Shown: positions 1-11,348, counted from the stretch's first letter. The stretch: DNA of 64,000 bases from Acanthochromis polyacanthus (GCF_021347895.1 NC_067119.1:4724534-4788533), one strand, 5' to 3'. Numbers and translations: made by a program. The notes: generated by a model from the sequence alone, not told the origin.

Positions 1-764
1 AAAACCAACTTTTAAAAAAATATTATTTAGGTGCTGACTGTAAAACAAAACAGGCAAAAACTGTGGATATTATGAGATATCTATAAATTAATTTCAAAAA
101 GGGAAGCGTGAAATACAAGTTAGACAATGATTTATGATCTTTCAATCATTTTTCTCTCATAACAGCAAACATCTTTAAATTGTATTTTTCTCGCTGATTT
201 AAAAACACTAAAAAACATGCAGCGCCACAGTCAACCTGCAAAAGAACAAATTGTAAAAATACTGCATTTTGATGTTAACTTTTCAGCTTATTTTTGTCGG
301 CGTTAAAGCATAAATTAATACTTTGTTCTGTGATTTTACTAGTTCTTATCTGCAATTTAACAAAGCAGGGAAAACCTGGAAAATACTTCTAAATAGATTT
401 TTTTTAAAAATGGCAAAAATCATGACTTCTTTAAACCAGTCACAGCTGTTTTAGGCAGTGCTAAGCCCCAGATGTAGTGATGGTGCCCTTAAAAAACAGT
501 CTCAGGGGGAACGGTTTTGATGAAACATTTGCACGATTCAAAACCTCCTCAAATTTACCATTTTCAGTCTTCTGTTTGGAGGCTGGATGAAGATGCAAAT
601 ACTGAATACAGACCGACCTACTCAGTAAAAACAAATATAAACTGCTTCAGCTTCCTCTGGATGTGTCCGCAATACCACCAAACTACTTCATTCATTCAGT
701 TTTTAACATTTAAGACCAATTCTGCTCCAAATTACTCGCAAATCCAGGGACCCTCTCTTGAATG
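1..764. other. AT-rich spacer without a supported gene
   Basis: No coding frame with recognisable content is visible. The block holds short A and T runs and part of a degenerate repeat (listed separately). The open frame at 517-867 runs into the palindromic MITE at 767-844, so it is not coding evidence. Confidence 0.6.
310..420. repeat. degenerate AT-rich interspersed repeat, ACTAG(A/T)TATTATCTGCAATTTA type
   Basis: The word series tctgtgattttactag followed by tatctgcaatttaacaaa recurs, with substitutions, near 11870-11960, 12400-12480, 50630-50700 and 50880-50930. This marks a dispersed family. I do not recognise its name or class. Confidence 0.4.
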
Positions 765-766
765 TA

Positions 767-844
767 CACCCCCTGTCAAAAGTTTTGAGACGGGTTCTAA
801 TTTATTTGAATGGGAAAGTGTCTCAAAACTTTTGACAGGCGGTG
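767..844. mobile_element. 78-bp palindromic MITE, copy 1 (TA target, Tc1/mariner type)
   Basis: The element starts caccccctgtcaaaagtttt and ends with its reverse complement, and is flanked by TA on both sides (765-766 and 845-846). Arms of about 26 bp enclose a 26-bp loop. A second copy of exactly the same length lies at 41849-41926 with only about two differences. A TA duplication and tiny inverted-repeat-only structure are typical of Tc1/mariner-mobilised MITEs. It has no coding capacity. Confidence 0.8.
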
Positions 845-1691
845 TATCTCATAATACATTGTGTTAATAATAATTCAAGCGAAATAGCGACGTTTGTTTC
901 TTCTAAAGCGGTGAGTTTTCTGCTTCAAGCTACAAACACAAAGCGTATACACGTGTTTTAGAGGCTGTTCAATATGTGACGTTCCGTTTATAAATTCTGA
1001 GCAAAGCTTCAAATGTAACGTGATGTTTGTGAGACGCCACACATGGCACCTGATAACAATAAGTACTGCCATTTTTACTTGACGTGTACAGCTTTTGGGG
1101 AGCTGACAGCAAGGATTAACTTCTCCACAATAAACAGATGAGACACAGTGATACTGCTGGTGTCAGATCTTGACAGGACTTTATCTGGGACTGGAGTGAA
1201 GGCTTGATATCAGCGACTGTGTTTCCATCCAGCAGAGATTGTGGGGGGGGGTGAAGGCTTGGTAGTAGAAGGAGTGGCGGTGGAGGGCTGTGGATGAGGT
1301 CAACCTGCGCCCAGGGGCTTCCTCAGGTGAGAAAACGTCAAGGGAATCTGGTGCCGGAGATGGATTTCTTCGCCGCAGAGCCATACGGGCCCCCAGGGGC
1401 CGGTCTCGCTTTATCTTAATGTCATTCTCTTTCATCCGTCCAGGCGGGTGAGATGATCGAGGCTGTCCCAGCCAATTGGCCGAAAAGGATTTGAAAGAAG
1501 TGAGAGTCAATGAGTAGGAGGAGGAGGAGGAACGTACTGTAATGTACAGGCAGAGGAAAATATTCATCTTCACTGACAATGGGACATACTGTATGCAGGC
1601 TGCAGAGAAGTTCTGTGGCTGCACAGCTGCAGTTTAAGGCTGTACTTGCTGTTTATTGAAGCTTTGGACGTTTTTATACCTGTACAGTCTG
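845..1691. other. spacer with a GC-richer island, no assigned gene
   Basis: Positions 1200-1470 are GC-richer than their surroundings and are open on the minus strand for 147 codons (1181-1624). I recognise no domain, so the frame is discussed as a finding rather than called a gene. A plus-strand donor-like cag/gtgaga lies near 1326. Confidence 0.4.
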
Positions 1692-1699
1692 CGATTAGT

Positions 1700-2262
1700 T
1701 CGGGCTGGGCGATATGGCCAAAAAATAAAAACTCGATTTTTTTTTTTTTTTTAGTCATCTTGGACGATTACAATTGTAATCGACTTTTGTTGTTTCTTTG
1801 CGGTCTGTTTGCTATGGCTAGTGCTAGCCATGCCACACTCCCGTAGCTGCCGGCACTCTTCCCATTCTTTAGGATGCCTCTGCCGGAGGTGCTGAAAGAG
1901 GTTAGTTGTGCTGCTACTCTTCGTTTTCACAGTACTTTTGCAAACCTTGCACATGACTGTAGTTTGCTCCGTGTCAGTCTTGTCAAAGCCGAACCACTTC
2001 CATATAATCGATGTAACATGAGGCCCTTTTCTCGCGACCAACTCTTCATCTGCTGTTCTGTCCGCCATGACGGCGGTGTGAGTGTTTTGGCGGAAGGAGA
2101 TGAGAGGCGGAAGCAAACGCCAGTGCACAAGTCGTGAAAGGCAGAAGAAGAATCTGTATTGTTATATATTTAAGCTCGCCTCGATTTTACGATTTGGCAA
2201 ATTTTCAAATCGTCAGGTTTTAAAAAGGCAAATTAATTAATTCGATTTATCGTCCAGCCCTA
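1700..2262 (-). mobile_element. hAT-type DNA transposon, internally deleted, with BED-finger fragment
   Basis: The ends read tcgggctgggcgata and, inverted, tagggctggacgata. They are flanked by near-perfect 8-bp target duplications, cgattagt (1692-1699) and cgatgagt (2263-2270). An 8-bp duplication with a TAGGGCTGG-like terminus is characteristic of hAT elements. At 563 bp it is far too short for a complete transposase gene. It keeps only the N-terminal BED zinc finger on the minus strand. Confidence 0.85.
1751..2068 (-). pseudogene. hAT transposase N-terminal fragment with BED zinc finger
   Basis: Reading from the ATG at 2066-2068 gives about 105 residues. After an N-terminus rich in charged residues comes a BED-type finger: an aromatic IIWKWFGF segment, a C-x2-C pair (CKVCK), then TTNLFQHL and an H-x4-H pair (HLRQRH). 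BED fingers bind DNA in ZBED/hAT transposases. The catalytic RNase H-like and dimerisation regions are absent, and the frame ends inside the poly-T/AT-rich end of the element. It is a relic: all key zinc ligands of the finger look intact, but no complete transposase could be made. The upstream 20 codons of the longer open frame are probably not translated. Confidence 0.75.
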
Positions 2263-2270
2263 CGATGAGT

Positions 2271-3688
2271 TAACAGTGGTATTTCTGTGCCACTATGTGG
2301 AGTTTATTCATGTGAAACTGAGCAGATCATGCTGGAGTTGAAGCTGATAAATGCTAAAGAACAGCAAGTGTTTACTGAAATCACTGCAGCCAAGGAAGGA
2401 GAAATGAAATGGTTGGGTCTGTACATGGACTGGTAGAGCTGCAAAAATAAGGAAACGGCTACAGAATAACGGCTTTTGCGTTTGCATTATGAGCAAACTA
2501 GATGCAAATACAGCCTGTTGCATGTTACAGCTTGTTTCACAGAAGCATTATGTTCATGCAAATCACTCTACCATGCAAATACAGAGTCTAACTACCAACT
2601 TATAACCATATCAGTTTGTGTCACTGTGACACGTATTTAGTCGGTGCACATGTATAAATCAACCTAAATGTACTGATATGCTTCAACAGCAAACAGAGAT
2701 TAAGTCTTTAGAGATTTTGGGTAACATGGACAGTAAAAAAACAAAGACAAATAATAATAAAAAAAATCATTAAAGGATTCTAAACAAGGATTCTAACGAC
2801 TGTATCTAATGTAAATTTAAACGCAAAGCGCCTCATAATTCATGTGTTAAGAAGAAACTCAGCACCCTCTTTCTGTCAAAGATGCAGCCGCCTAGCTTAG
2901 CATAAAGATCAGATCAAGGCCAAACCATGTGCTCAAAGTTAAAAACACCTCTTAGAAACCACACTTTCAGTCTGTTGTCTATTTAAATACACAAACAGAA
3001 ATAAATCCCCGCACTACTACAAGCAATGTCCAAAACCTCTAGGACACAGGTTGCCGTGTGCAGCCACCTAATTTAGATCTGTGTACAGGCAAAATGACAC
3101 TTATCTTAGAAATAGTACTTTGAAAACAAGAACTATAATGAGGGCTGTTTGCTATGAAATACTATAGCTTCAGCGAGGCCTGGACAATAATCCCTGATCT
3201 CATTTCACTAACCGTACACCCTCTACAGTACGAGACATTCTTAGTAATTAAGTAACTTTACACTCAATATACATTATCATAACAGCGCCACCAATCTTTT
3301 AATTAACTCTCAGATAAAGATTTAATAAGAGTACTTTCTTTACTGAGGCATAATCTTGTACTTCTTTGTGGCAATGGTGTGAGAAGCTGCATCCTTAAAA
3401 AAAATCCTCTTTTTCTATTATTTACCAATGTTTATGAGCACACCAAAGTCCCCTGTAACTACTTCCTCCTAATCTGATGACCTGCTTTGGGTTGAAGTGG
3501 GGGCTATTCTGCAAAACAGGACAACCACGAGGATAATCTCAGCTGTTAATAAGATGGTACAAATATGATTCAATCACCAATTGTTTGACGACACGACAGA
3601 GCTGAAGCAAACATTAATATTATTATCATGTATGTGCTGCGCATGATCAAACTGGTATCAGTAGGGTGTTGTCGTCTTAATTTTCCAT
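2271..3688. other. AT-rich spacer, one possible old interspersed repeat
   Basis: No gene is visible. Around 2885-3000 the words gcctagcttagcataaag resemble a common teleost repeat motif (ttagcttagcataaagactg), but the match is short and decayed, so no element is delimited. Confidence 0.4.
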
Positions 3689-3863
3689 CTATTTAGTAGG
3701 GCTGTACCCGATTATCCCGAATATCCGAATATTTGTTCGCTACGGCATTATCCGGATATTAATTTTGGTATCCGAATACGTTATCGGGCGGAATGAATAT
3801 GCGGTGTTACTGTCTTTCCTCCGCCTTTGGCCCACATCGGCTCATATGAGCTCATCCCGTTGT

Positions 3864-3903
3864 GTGATCACATAGACATATACACATATGTCTATGTGAT
3901 CAC
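3864..3903. repeat. perfect hairpin inside the hAT element
   Basis: An 18-bp arm gtgatcacatagacatat (3864-3881), a 4-base loop acac, and its exact reverse complement at 3886-3903. It lies within the subterminal part of the long hAT copy and is absent from the two shorter copies. Confidence 0.85.
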
Positions 3904-4070
3904 CCCTTCCTCCCCCCAGACGATAATATTCAGAGCTCGTCTCTTCCCTTCGCCATCGGCCCACTTCAGCTCATCTCGGCTCATCCATTTCTGTTTACCT
4001 CCACCCGAATGGCCGGGTTGCTGCCGACTCTGACGTCACGCTTCACTTTGTTGCATAAACACAAGACAAG

Positions 4071-4150
4071 ATGCTGAAGACCTCCGCTGTTTGGGAATCC
4101 TTCAGTTTAACTGAGGACAAAACGAAGGCAGTGCGCAAAATTTGCGTCCG
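4071..4150 (+). pseudogene. hAT transposase BED-finger start, decayed
   Basis: From the ATG at 4071 the translation MLKTSAVWESFSLTEDKTKA continues VRKICVRE. This matches the opening of ZBED/hAT transposases (S-x-VW-x2-F then A-x-C-x2-C). The first zinc ligand is replaced by arginine (VRKIC where VCKIC is expected), and homology stops within about 27 codons as the internal deletion begins. It is not functional. Confidence 0.55.
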
Positions 4151-4529
4151 GGAGACCAGACGAACGGATCCGAATATTCGGGCCCTCGCCCCGTCGGACG
4201 TTACCGGGTGGAACGAATATTCGTCTTTAATAGGACCCGAATATCCGGAGACCAGAAACCACTATTCGGGCCAGCCCTACTATTTAGGCAATTGTTATCT
4301 TGCTTATTTGAAAATTTGACCTCTACATGTTGATTTAAGGTGCTTTTCATGGATTTTGCGAACAATAAAAAAGCCTGACATGTTGATTTGAATGTGCAAT
4401 TACACCAACTCCTCTATAGGCGCTAAAAACACACACACACACATAAATCACATACTGCAAAACAAAGTGAAATTCACTTCAGGAAAGACCAAAGAAGTAG
4501 CAGCACTCTTCACCACACACTTCAGATGG

Positions 4530-4960
4530 TAGCACCCAGCATCCTGCCAGCCTCATGAATAAATTATTCCACTCCTCGCTGCCAAACTGTGCTACAATGA
4601 GCTAGACTGTATTTTTGCCATTTAAATTTTCTGAGCCCATTTTCATGCAAATGGGAAATTTATTGTCACAAACCATGTAACGCTGGCAGTAACACCTTAT
4701 CTTAATGAATATCAAGTGCGGCTGTATTTCCCTGCTGCAATAGCTCACTAATCAAGTTTTAGTTGGAACGTGATTCATAAAGGGACGATTCATGGCCTCT
4801 CGACTTGCTCTCAGACTCGGCGGCCGATACGACTCCGTTATGAGGATTGATGAAGTCATCCATCAGATTGATCGCCAGCATTCTACCAAATGAAAATGAT
4901 TATCAAATTACTGTGGCCGAGCCGTTAAAAGACCCCCGACTCGTAAAACTTGGAAGTTAG
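4530..4960. promoter_or_regulatory. candidate conserved non-coding element with POU octamer
   Basis: The block is unique in the window, of balanced composition, and lacks the A/T runs of its neighbours. It contains a perfect octamer atgcaaat (4645-4652), homeodomain-like words such as tcactaatcaa and a gatgaagtcatccatcagattgat stretch near 4850-4872. The enhancer role is inferred from texture only. Confidence 0.35.
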
Positions 4961-5754
4961 AGCTTCTCTGAACCCACTCAATTAAAAAGTACGAGGTAAT
5001 CGCTTATACATGCTGTTAGTTTGAGTTATGGTGGTTAGCGCAGTCCCTCTCCACTGGTGCTCCTAAGTCTATTGTGCAATTACTTAAGAAATGATACATT
5101 AAACCTTTGAAAGCACCAAAGGTTTAAGTTCAGGTGACCTTTAAAAGTGCAGCGAAGTTAAATAGAAAGTTGGACTGGAGGGTTTTTTTTTTTCGATTAA
5201 AACTGCTCATAAGCTGCTGGGAAGCGTAATCCTTAAGCCTCGCCGCGCTGTAGCAGGAGCGTGACATGAATATTAAGCCAAATATTGATATTAATCAAAA
5301 CCTGAAAATGAATTAAGCCTCTTTACTTGTTTATCGGTTTGTCGTTGACCTTTCACACCAGGATGAGTGTCCAGAGTAAACAGCAAGCCTGTTGTTTGCC
5401 AACTGACCTCCTCGAAACTCCATATATAATCCACAATGTGTACACACAGATAATGGACAATTTTAACAGTTTAAATGAAGATTCAGAGGGAGACAATCAT
5501 ACTATAAATCACAGGGTATGCTTTGATATCAGTAACACAACATAGCTCTTTAAAAGACAAGCCAAAACCAACAACTAAGTCTGACTTACTAATATTTTAT
5601 GATTCTGGGAAAGCTTTGTTTTCATTTCTAATACTCGTAAACACGCCACTGAAAGTATATTGAACGTACTATTTTTACAAAAATACTAAATAATAGAAAA
5701 CAAAATTGTCAAACAAAAGGTTGTTTCAGCTTCAGCGTCTAGATACTGTACCTG
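4961..5754. other. spacer without a supported feature
   Basis: Moderately AT-rich sequence with a T run near 5187-5195. Open frames are short and unremarkable. Confidence 0.5.
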
Positions 5755-6420
5755 CTGAGGTGCATGAAGTACTAACATCTTGTTCTTAAGTGAAACTACC
5801 AGTGCAGAAATACTTTGTCACAAGTATAAGCCATGTATTTTAAAGTATACTTAAGTAAAAGTACAAAATTGTTAACATCAGAATGCACACAGACTAACAA
5901 TAATGATAGCACTTGTTAGCAAAATGCTAAATATTATAGGAAAGTACATGATATCATCACATTTTAAACACCAATGACAACTATGTGTTCATCACTTTAA
6001 TGCTGCTGCTGGGAAAGGAGAATAAACTTTTTTTTTTTTTTTTGCTAGATAGTTTCATCTTAATCCATAACATTATGTCAGAATTGAATTATTGATTGAT
6101 TAATATATTTTTGCATTACTGAATAAATGTAAATTAAAAAAAAGTTAAAGGTACAGGAAGTTAAAAAGCACAATATTTGACTCTGAACTGGATTGCAGTA
6201 GAATCATATATAAAACTAGAGAAAACAAATACTCAAGTGAAGTACTGGAGCTCAAAATATTACTTCCATATAGTATTTGTGTACATATATGGAATATAAT
6301 GTCCCTGGGTGTACCTGTGATCAAAGACAAGTTAGAATTATAGAAGCTGCACCACTTTTTCACAAGTTTAAAATAAAAATCAAGGAATATGGACAATTTA
6401 GGACATGTAACTTTTAGTAT
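5755..6420 (-). repeat. teleost AGTAC/ACTTRAGTA-rich interspersed repeat relic
   Basis: Words such as acttaagtaaaagtacaaaa and ctcaagtgaagtactggagc belong to a widespread teleost repeat that I know by its aagtacttcacctgagtatttcc motif. The sense orientation of that motif occurs at 18780-18840. The copy is degenerate and interrupted by a T16 run at 6028-6043. I cannot name the family or delimit its ends. Confidence 0.4.
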
Positions 6421-6729
6421 AATGGTTCATAAAACACAGAAATAGCCACAAAAAAAAATCATTAACTTACCTAACATATTGGCCTACTCACCTTTGTCAC
6501 TTATTTATGTCATTTCAAGAGAGAAGAACATTGTAGGTCAAATAAAAATTCACTATAAATCAAATTTGGATGGTTTGAGGTTTAATATTTCTCCACACTG
6601 ACTTGAGAAAGTAATCAGAAGAGCTCATTTTACCACGAAACATCATCTAGCAATAATGAAGGATATCTGCCTAAGTTATCCTTTAACATGTACTGCTGCC
6701 AATACGATCCCAATAAAAAACGGACTTAC

Positions 6730-7110
6730 CTTCATATTCGGGGTTGAATTTGTAGTTCTTTCCCAGGTGAATATTTAACACGTAGTTTCACTTGAAAAGG
6801 GCCAGGCTTCGTTTGAATATTTAATATTTAACGGCTTAGTGGTCTGATAAAAATCCGTTTTTCTCATCTTGCTAACGGTTAGCTCTCTTGCTAAAACTCG
6901 GTACACCTGCCTTCTGTCCTTCGCTCTCCTCTCCGGCTTCTTAGTGTCGGTTTTCGGTCGCACTCTTGCATTCGTTTTTCACTCCACCTTGTATCCGTCC
7001 ATGGTGTTTACGTCCTTTAAAAAATAAAAATAAAAAATCGATCCGTTTTTAAAGTCTGCGTACTTTCAGTTAGCTAGCAGCTAGCATGACTGGTAGCCAT
7101 TGCAAAGGAG
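6730..7110 (-). promoter_or_regulatory. possible minus-strand promoter and first exon with splice donor
   Basis: Read on the minus strand, the segment begins in gctagctgctagctaactga (7066-7085), a word type common in teleost 5' leaders. It passes an ATG in excellent context (aacaccATGG, ATG at 7000-7002) that closes after seven codons, and ends in gaatatgaag/gtaagt with the donor at 6729-6724. After the seven-codon frame the same frame stays open for about 60 codons. Two further minus-strand donors, gtgagt at 6490-6485 and gtaagt at 6470-6465, follow. This may be an untranslated first exon of a gene, or a lncRNA, transcribed toward position 1. No downstream exon could be identified. Confidence 0.35.
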
Positions 7111-8769
7111 CAAAGGTCAGGGTTGCCATATTCGTGGCAGATTTCACCCTTTTAGCGACCTCAACGATTTTAGAAACAAGTCAGATATTTTTTTGAAATA
7201 GTGGAATACTCACGATTAAGTTTGCTGTGCATATATAACAGATTTAAGCATATAGCACCGAATTAAGCATTTTGCCTCCTGTCTCCCTAACCAGACGTGA
7301 TAGCACATTAAAGTTGATGTCTGCACATATGTTTTCATGGTCAAGGATTATAATGGTGCCATAAACAGAGATATAAAGTGTTCAGGTGAATAGTTTATGG
7401 TGAATTTAGAGAACCTGTGGCAAGTATCTGTCTTAAGTTGTGGATGCATGAAAAAATAAGGAGCTGGGAAGGAGACAGTGGGTTCAACAACAACAAAACA
7501 GTGAAATGTGGCTCATAAATATATTTTTGAAGTACATAATAAGTGTTTGAGAGATTCACTTAAGCTAAGAAGATCATATTGAATATAGTTCTGATACGTT
7601 CTGCTGCTTATCCGATGGGGTCAGCAGAGGGATTAACCTTTTTAAAACTCTTTATAACATTAATACTAAAAAAACAAAAAACCATGATATTATGAAGTAT
7701 AGAGTTCACCCTTCAATGATGGGAAGTTTAAAGAAAACAAACAAAAAACATTAAAGCTGCCAAAAAATGCTTTTGTGATGAATCCATTTTGAAAATATTC
7801 AAGGTCCCAATCTGCAAATGCTACCAAGTTTCATGTTTTACTTTTTAAAAGTGAGCATATCACCTAACATTTAGCTAAAATCCCATGGACTATAGATATG
7901 TATAAAGTTAGCAACATGTGTCCTGTTATTACATTTCCCAGGAAACAGGAAAAAGATCAAAACTTTATTCTGTTTTTCCTGGGATTTAACACTAATCAAC
8001 AACATATCTTTAACATGAATAATAGAGGATTTCCATTTTTAAGCCTGTTTATTCTGTACGGCTATAAAAAAAAAGCAATGATAGAGGAAAAACACGTAGG
8101 CAAACACCATAATGAGGTTTATATTTAAACTTTTCACTGATTTATTGAGTGCTACTGCTTTAGATCTTACTGTAACCCGGCTTTTCAGTATATTATTAAG
8201 ACTTTTCTTCAGTATACAGTTTACAGTGAAAGTAAAGAAAAACATGTATGACAAATAAACAACAACACAGAGGACTATAGGGTACTCATTTGTTTTTAAA
8301 TTTTTTACTTATTTTCAACAGTATGTAACCTGATTTCCACAGGTGATGGCTTCCATTGACTGTAGTAGAAAGACACAAAAACATAGCTTGAATATGTATT
8401 AGATTTGATTATAAAACACAAAACTATGCAACAAAATCCTATTAAACTTTGGATTAGGAATTCTCCATATTATGAAAACCTGCAGTGTATTTATTCAGGC
8501 TCCAAGAACAAAGAAAATCAATGAAAAATGATTCTTTACATCTTCAGACGCAAATGATATTTCTAGAGCGGTGCGTTGGAACCACCTCCAGCTGAATGCA
8601 AATACTTTTGCGAAAGAATTCAGGTGTTTTGCGATAACGAAAAACAAAAACACTCACTCTCACTACTTAAGCAAACTAAGCTTTTAATTCCCGTTTTTTG
8701 GTTAACAATCAAAATGATCTCGCTGCACCGTGGAATTCCTCACCTTTTGTCAATAAACAAGCTTCATGT
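7111..8769. other. AT-rich spacer
   Basis: No gene or element is supported. Open frames are short, lysine/isoleucine-rich and consistent with chance in AT-rich DNA. Confidence 0.5.
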
Positions 8770-9590
8770 AAAATAAGAGCTTTACAGTGACAGAGAGGAT
8801 GATTGGCCCTCGTGTAATGCTCTCCATATCTGGGAGGAGAACGACAACAGCCGTAATTCCCCGCAGGCTTTTGTCCCTTTGTTTTTGACAGCTACTTCAA
8901 TTACCACCATATGACACTGGGGACAAGGTGACAAACATGTTGTTGTCTGTGTGCACACGAGATTGTTTGTTTGCGCTCGCGAAGCCACCAGGTTGAGCTA
9001 ATACCTCGCAGCCTTCGGTGAGATCAGACAATTTGGGAGGCGTCAGTCAGCGGCGAGGCCTTCCACTTTTTCCCACAGTGGCTGACCTGTGGACCAATGG
9101 GAGAGCAGAGCTGGAGAGCGTCGCCCTCCACCTTCGCTCTCTCCATCCTCCCTGTCCCTTTTCCCCCCTCATTCAGCTGAGGATCAAGCCTCCATAATCC
9201 CTGGATTTTATATCCACCAAAACAGCTTGGGCCCATCAGCAAATTGCGATGGCATATGGTATAGGTTTATGATTCATCTGGCACATGCATAGCAATGAGA
9301 GCCTCCTCATCCGTGGGCAAACACCGGGAAAATATCGTAATGTTAAACGATGCCAGCCGAGGAGAGAGAAGTGGCACCGGGCGAGTGGGAGGGCTGTGTT
9401 TGTTCGGCCCGGCGAGCTCAGCAGCTGAGGTTGTAAACAGCGTCACAGATCTGCCCTCCCTCCTGCGGTTCCGGCCCAGATTAGAGGCCGGCGCTGGGAG
9501 TGGACGCTTCCAGATGAACCAACCGGGCTCCACGGGGAGGGAGACGAGCAACAGCAAGCCTCAGTTAGCCTCAAAACTGCAGTTTCAATA
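8770..9590. promoter_or_regulatory. candidate conserved non-coding block
   Basis: An abrupt change from AT-rich spacer to unique, balanced-to-GC-rich sequence. It includes ccaatggg (CCAAT word, 9094-9101), ctttgttt (SOX/TCF-like, near 8878) and acaatttggg. The frames open here run on both strands and have no recognisable domain. The regulatory role is inferred. Confidence 0.35.
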
Positions 9591-11348
9591 GAAATGTGGA
9601 TTTTTTTTGTTACTAGTATCTCATTTATGCCAGTACTAAATATAAAATAATACCAAAGATGACATAGAATTGGGAGTTTTAGCATCTGAACATGATTAAA
9701 CACACATTAAGTGAAGATGTAAGGTTATTTAAGATGCTGATTAACAGCAACATACGTGGTTTTATGTTCCAGCTATTTAGAATTTTAAAGGGCATGTGCA
9801 CAAAATGAATTGAATGTATGAATAATAAACACGTCAGATGATATTTTCAGAAACCTCCTATATATGTAGGAATGCCACACTAGCTAACATGCTAGGTGCA
9901 TGCTAATCTATTCTAAAATATAATGTTTATTCAACAGTTTGCATCAGTTTTTTCAAATTATCGTGACTTCTAATGAAATTACATTCAACCAACAAACTAT
10001 ATTAAGTCAGAGGAATTCATTTTTCATCCACAATCAAATTATTTTTTTAATTAACCCTCTGAAATTGGTCAAGCATGTTAGGATAGAGGTGAAGACTTGA
10101 AATTCTGAATTCAAGATGCCAAAAAAATTTAATTATCAAGCCAGTTTCAGTGAGTTACATCAGCTTGAACTTAGTTTTAATTAAACTAATGCAGAATTAT
10201 TAGTTAAAATGACCCAATAATGTTAAGTTGAGGTCATTTTAAGGTTGAGGTTATGTCAACGCAACCCATCAAAAATAATGTTTGCAAGTCAAAACGCTTA
10301 TATAGATCAATAAAATTTATATTTCTACTTGCAACTACACATTTATTTAAGTGGTGGAAATAGGTAGTGTAGGAATATTTTTTATAATAATTATTATTAT
10401 TTTATTGACAAAGCACAGTTGGTACAGGTACAGTGCAACTTAAAGTGCTTAAGGTGAAAAACGGAGAATAAAATAAAATGAAAAAATAAAAATACAGATG
10501 CTAAAATAAGTCTAATGCTCGTCAATTACATGAAACTACACAAAAACCACATAATCACAGGCCTAAAGATCATGTTTGAGGTTTCTACCTCCTTTGGTTA
10601 TTCATATTAATTTATAATCTGTGGTACAAATATATTTTTTGTTTTGTTTTTGTTTTCAGTTAAAATATCTGGAGCTGAAATACAAAATTGTAGTTTGCAA
10701 CAATTACCTAATTTCTTAAAAGTTACTACATGAAGAAAGATACAAACAAGACAAAAATAAAACAACCAGGAAAATTTTAATTAAATCAACTGAATTATGT
10801 TTTTTTTTTGTTGTTGTTGTTGTTTGAACCCAGAAAATTTAGTTGGAGCAACTTAAATTTCATGAGTGATCAACTCAAAGACTCGTGTTTGTGCCACCAA
10901 TCATGAAGTTGGTATTTTGCTGTGTGCTGGTAGCCCTGCTGCTCCATCCATAAAAATCCTGCGTTTTGAGGCTAAAACTGGTCAGAACACAACCTTCAGG
11001 AGTTAATGAGCGAATCATGTAGCAGCTGCAGCTGATGTGCAGCAAACATTTAACTACACATCAGGGTGGAGGATACAGATGTACCAAATGGAGACAACAA
11101 GACCTGAGACCGCTGAGATGTGGCTGGAAACCTGTTACAGTAAAAATGTGGGACCTGTCATCAGTTTATTATAAATGGGCTTCAGTGGTGCATTATTCTG
11201 AATAAGCTTGAAGGAAATCAAATTACAACACGTAACTTCAGCTTCTTGGAGGCCTCTATAGTTTGTAATGCACATTTAAAACAACATAAGCTGACCTGTT
11301 TCCATTTGTGATGTCAAATATGTATGACAAAAAACAGCAACAAATAGA
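9591..11348. other. AT-rich spacer with simple repeats
   Basis: Contains (TTG)n at about 10809-10823 after a T run, and short A-rich tracts near 10380-10500. A TTAACCCTCTGA word at 10051 resembles a piggyBac-type end, but no matching right end with an intact TTAA target could be fixed. Confidence 0.45.

Larger units (their letters stand above)
3697..4279 (+). mobile_element. hAT MITE family (GGGCTGGCCCGAATATTCG type), long copy 1
   Basis: The element is bounded by perfect 8-bp target duplications, ctatttag at 3689-3696 and 4280-4287. Termini are tagggctgtaccc and cgggccagcccta. The interior is full of inverted ccgaatattcgg and ccggatatt words shared with the copies at 16929-17088 and 51990-52248. 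This 583-bp copy is the longest and still carries the start of a BED-finger transposase. The family is hAT by duplication length and terminus. Confidence 0.85.

Noticed and set aside
10051..11005. Possible piggyBac-type element from TTAACCCTCTGA (10051) to a ggagttaat end near 11003
   Set aside because: The right end does not invert cleanly onto the left and the interior is not recognised. Target duplication cannot be shown.
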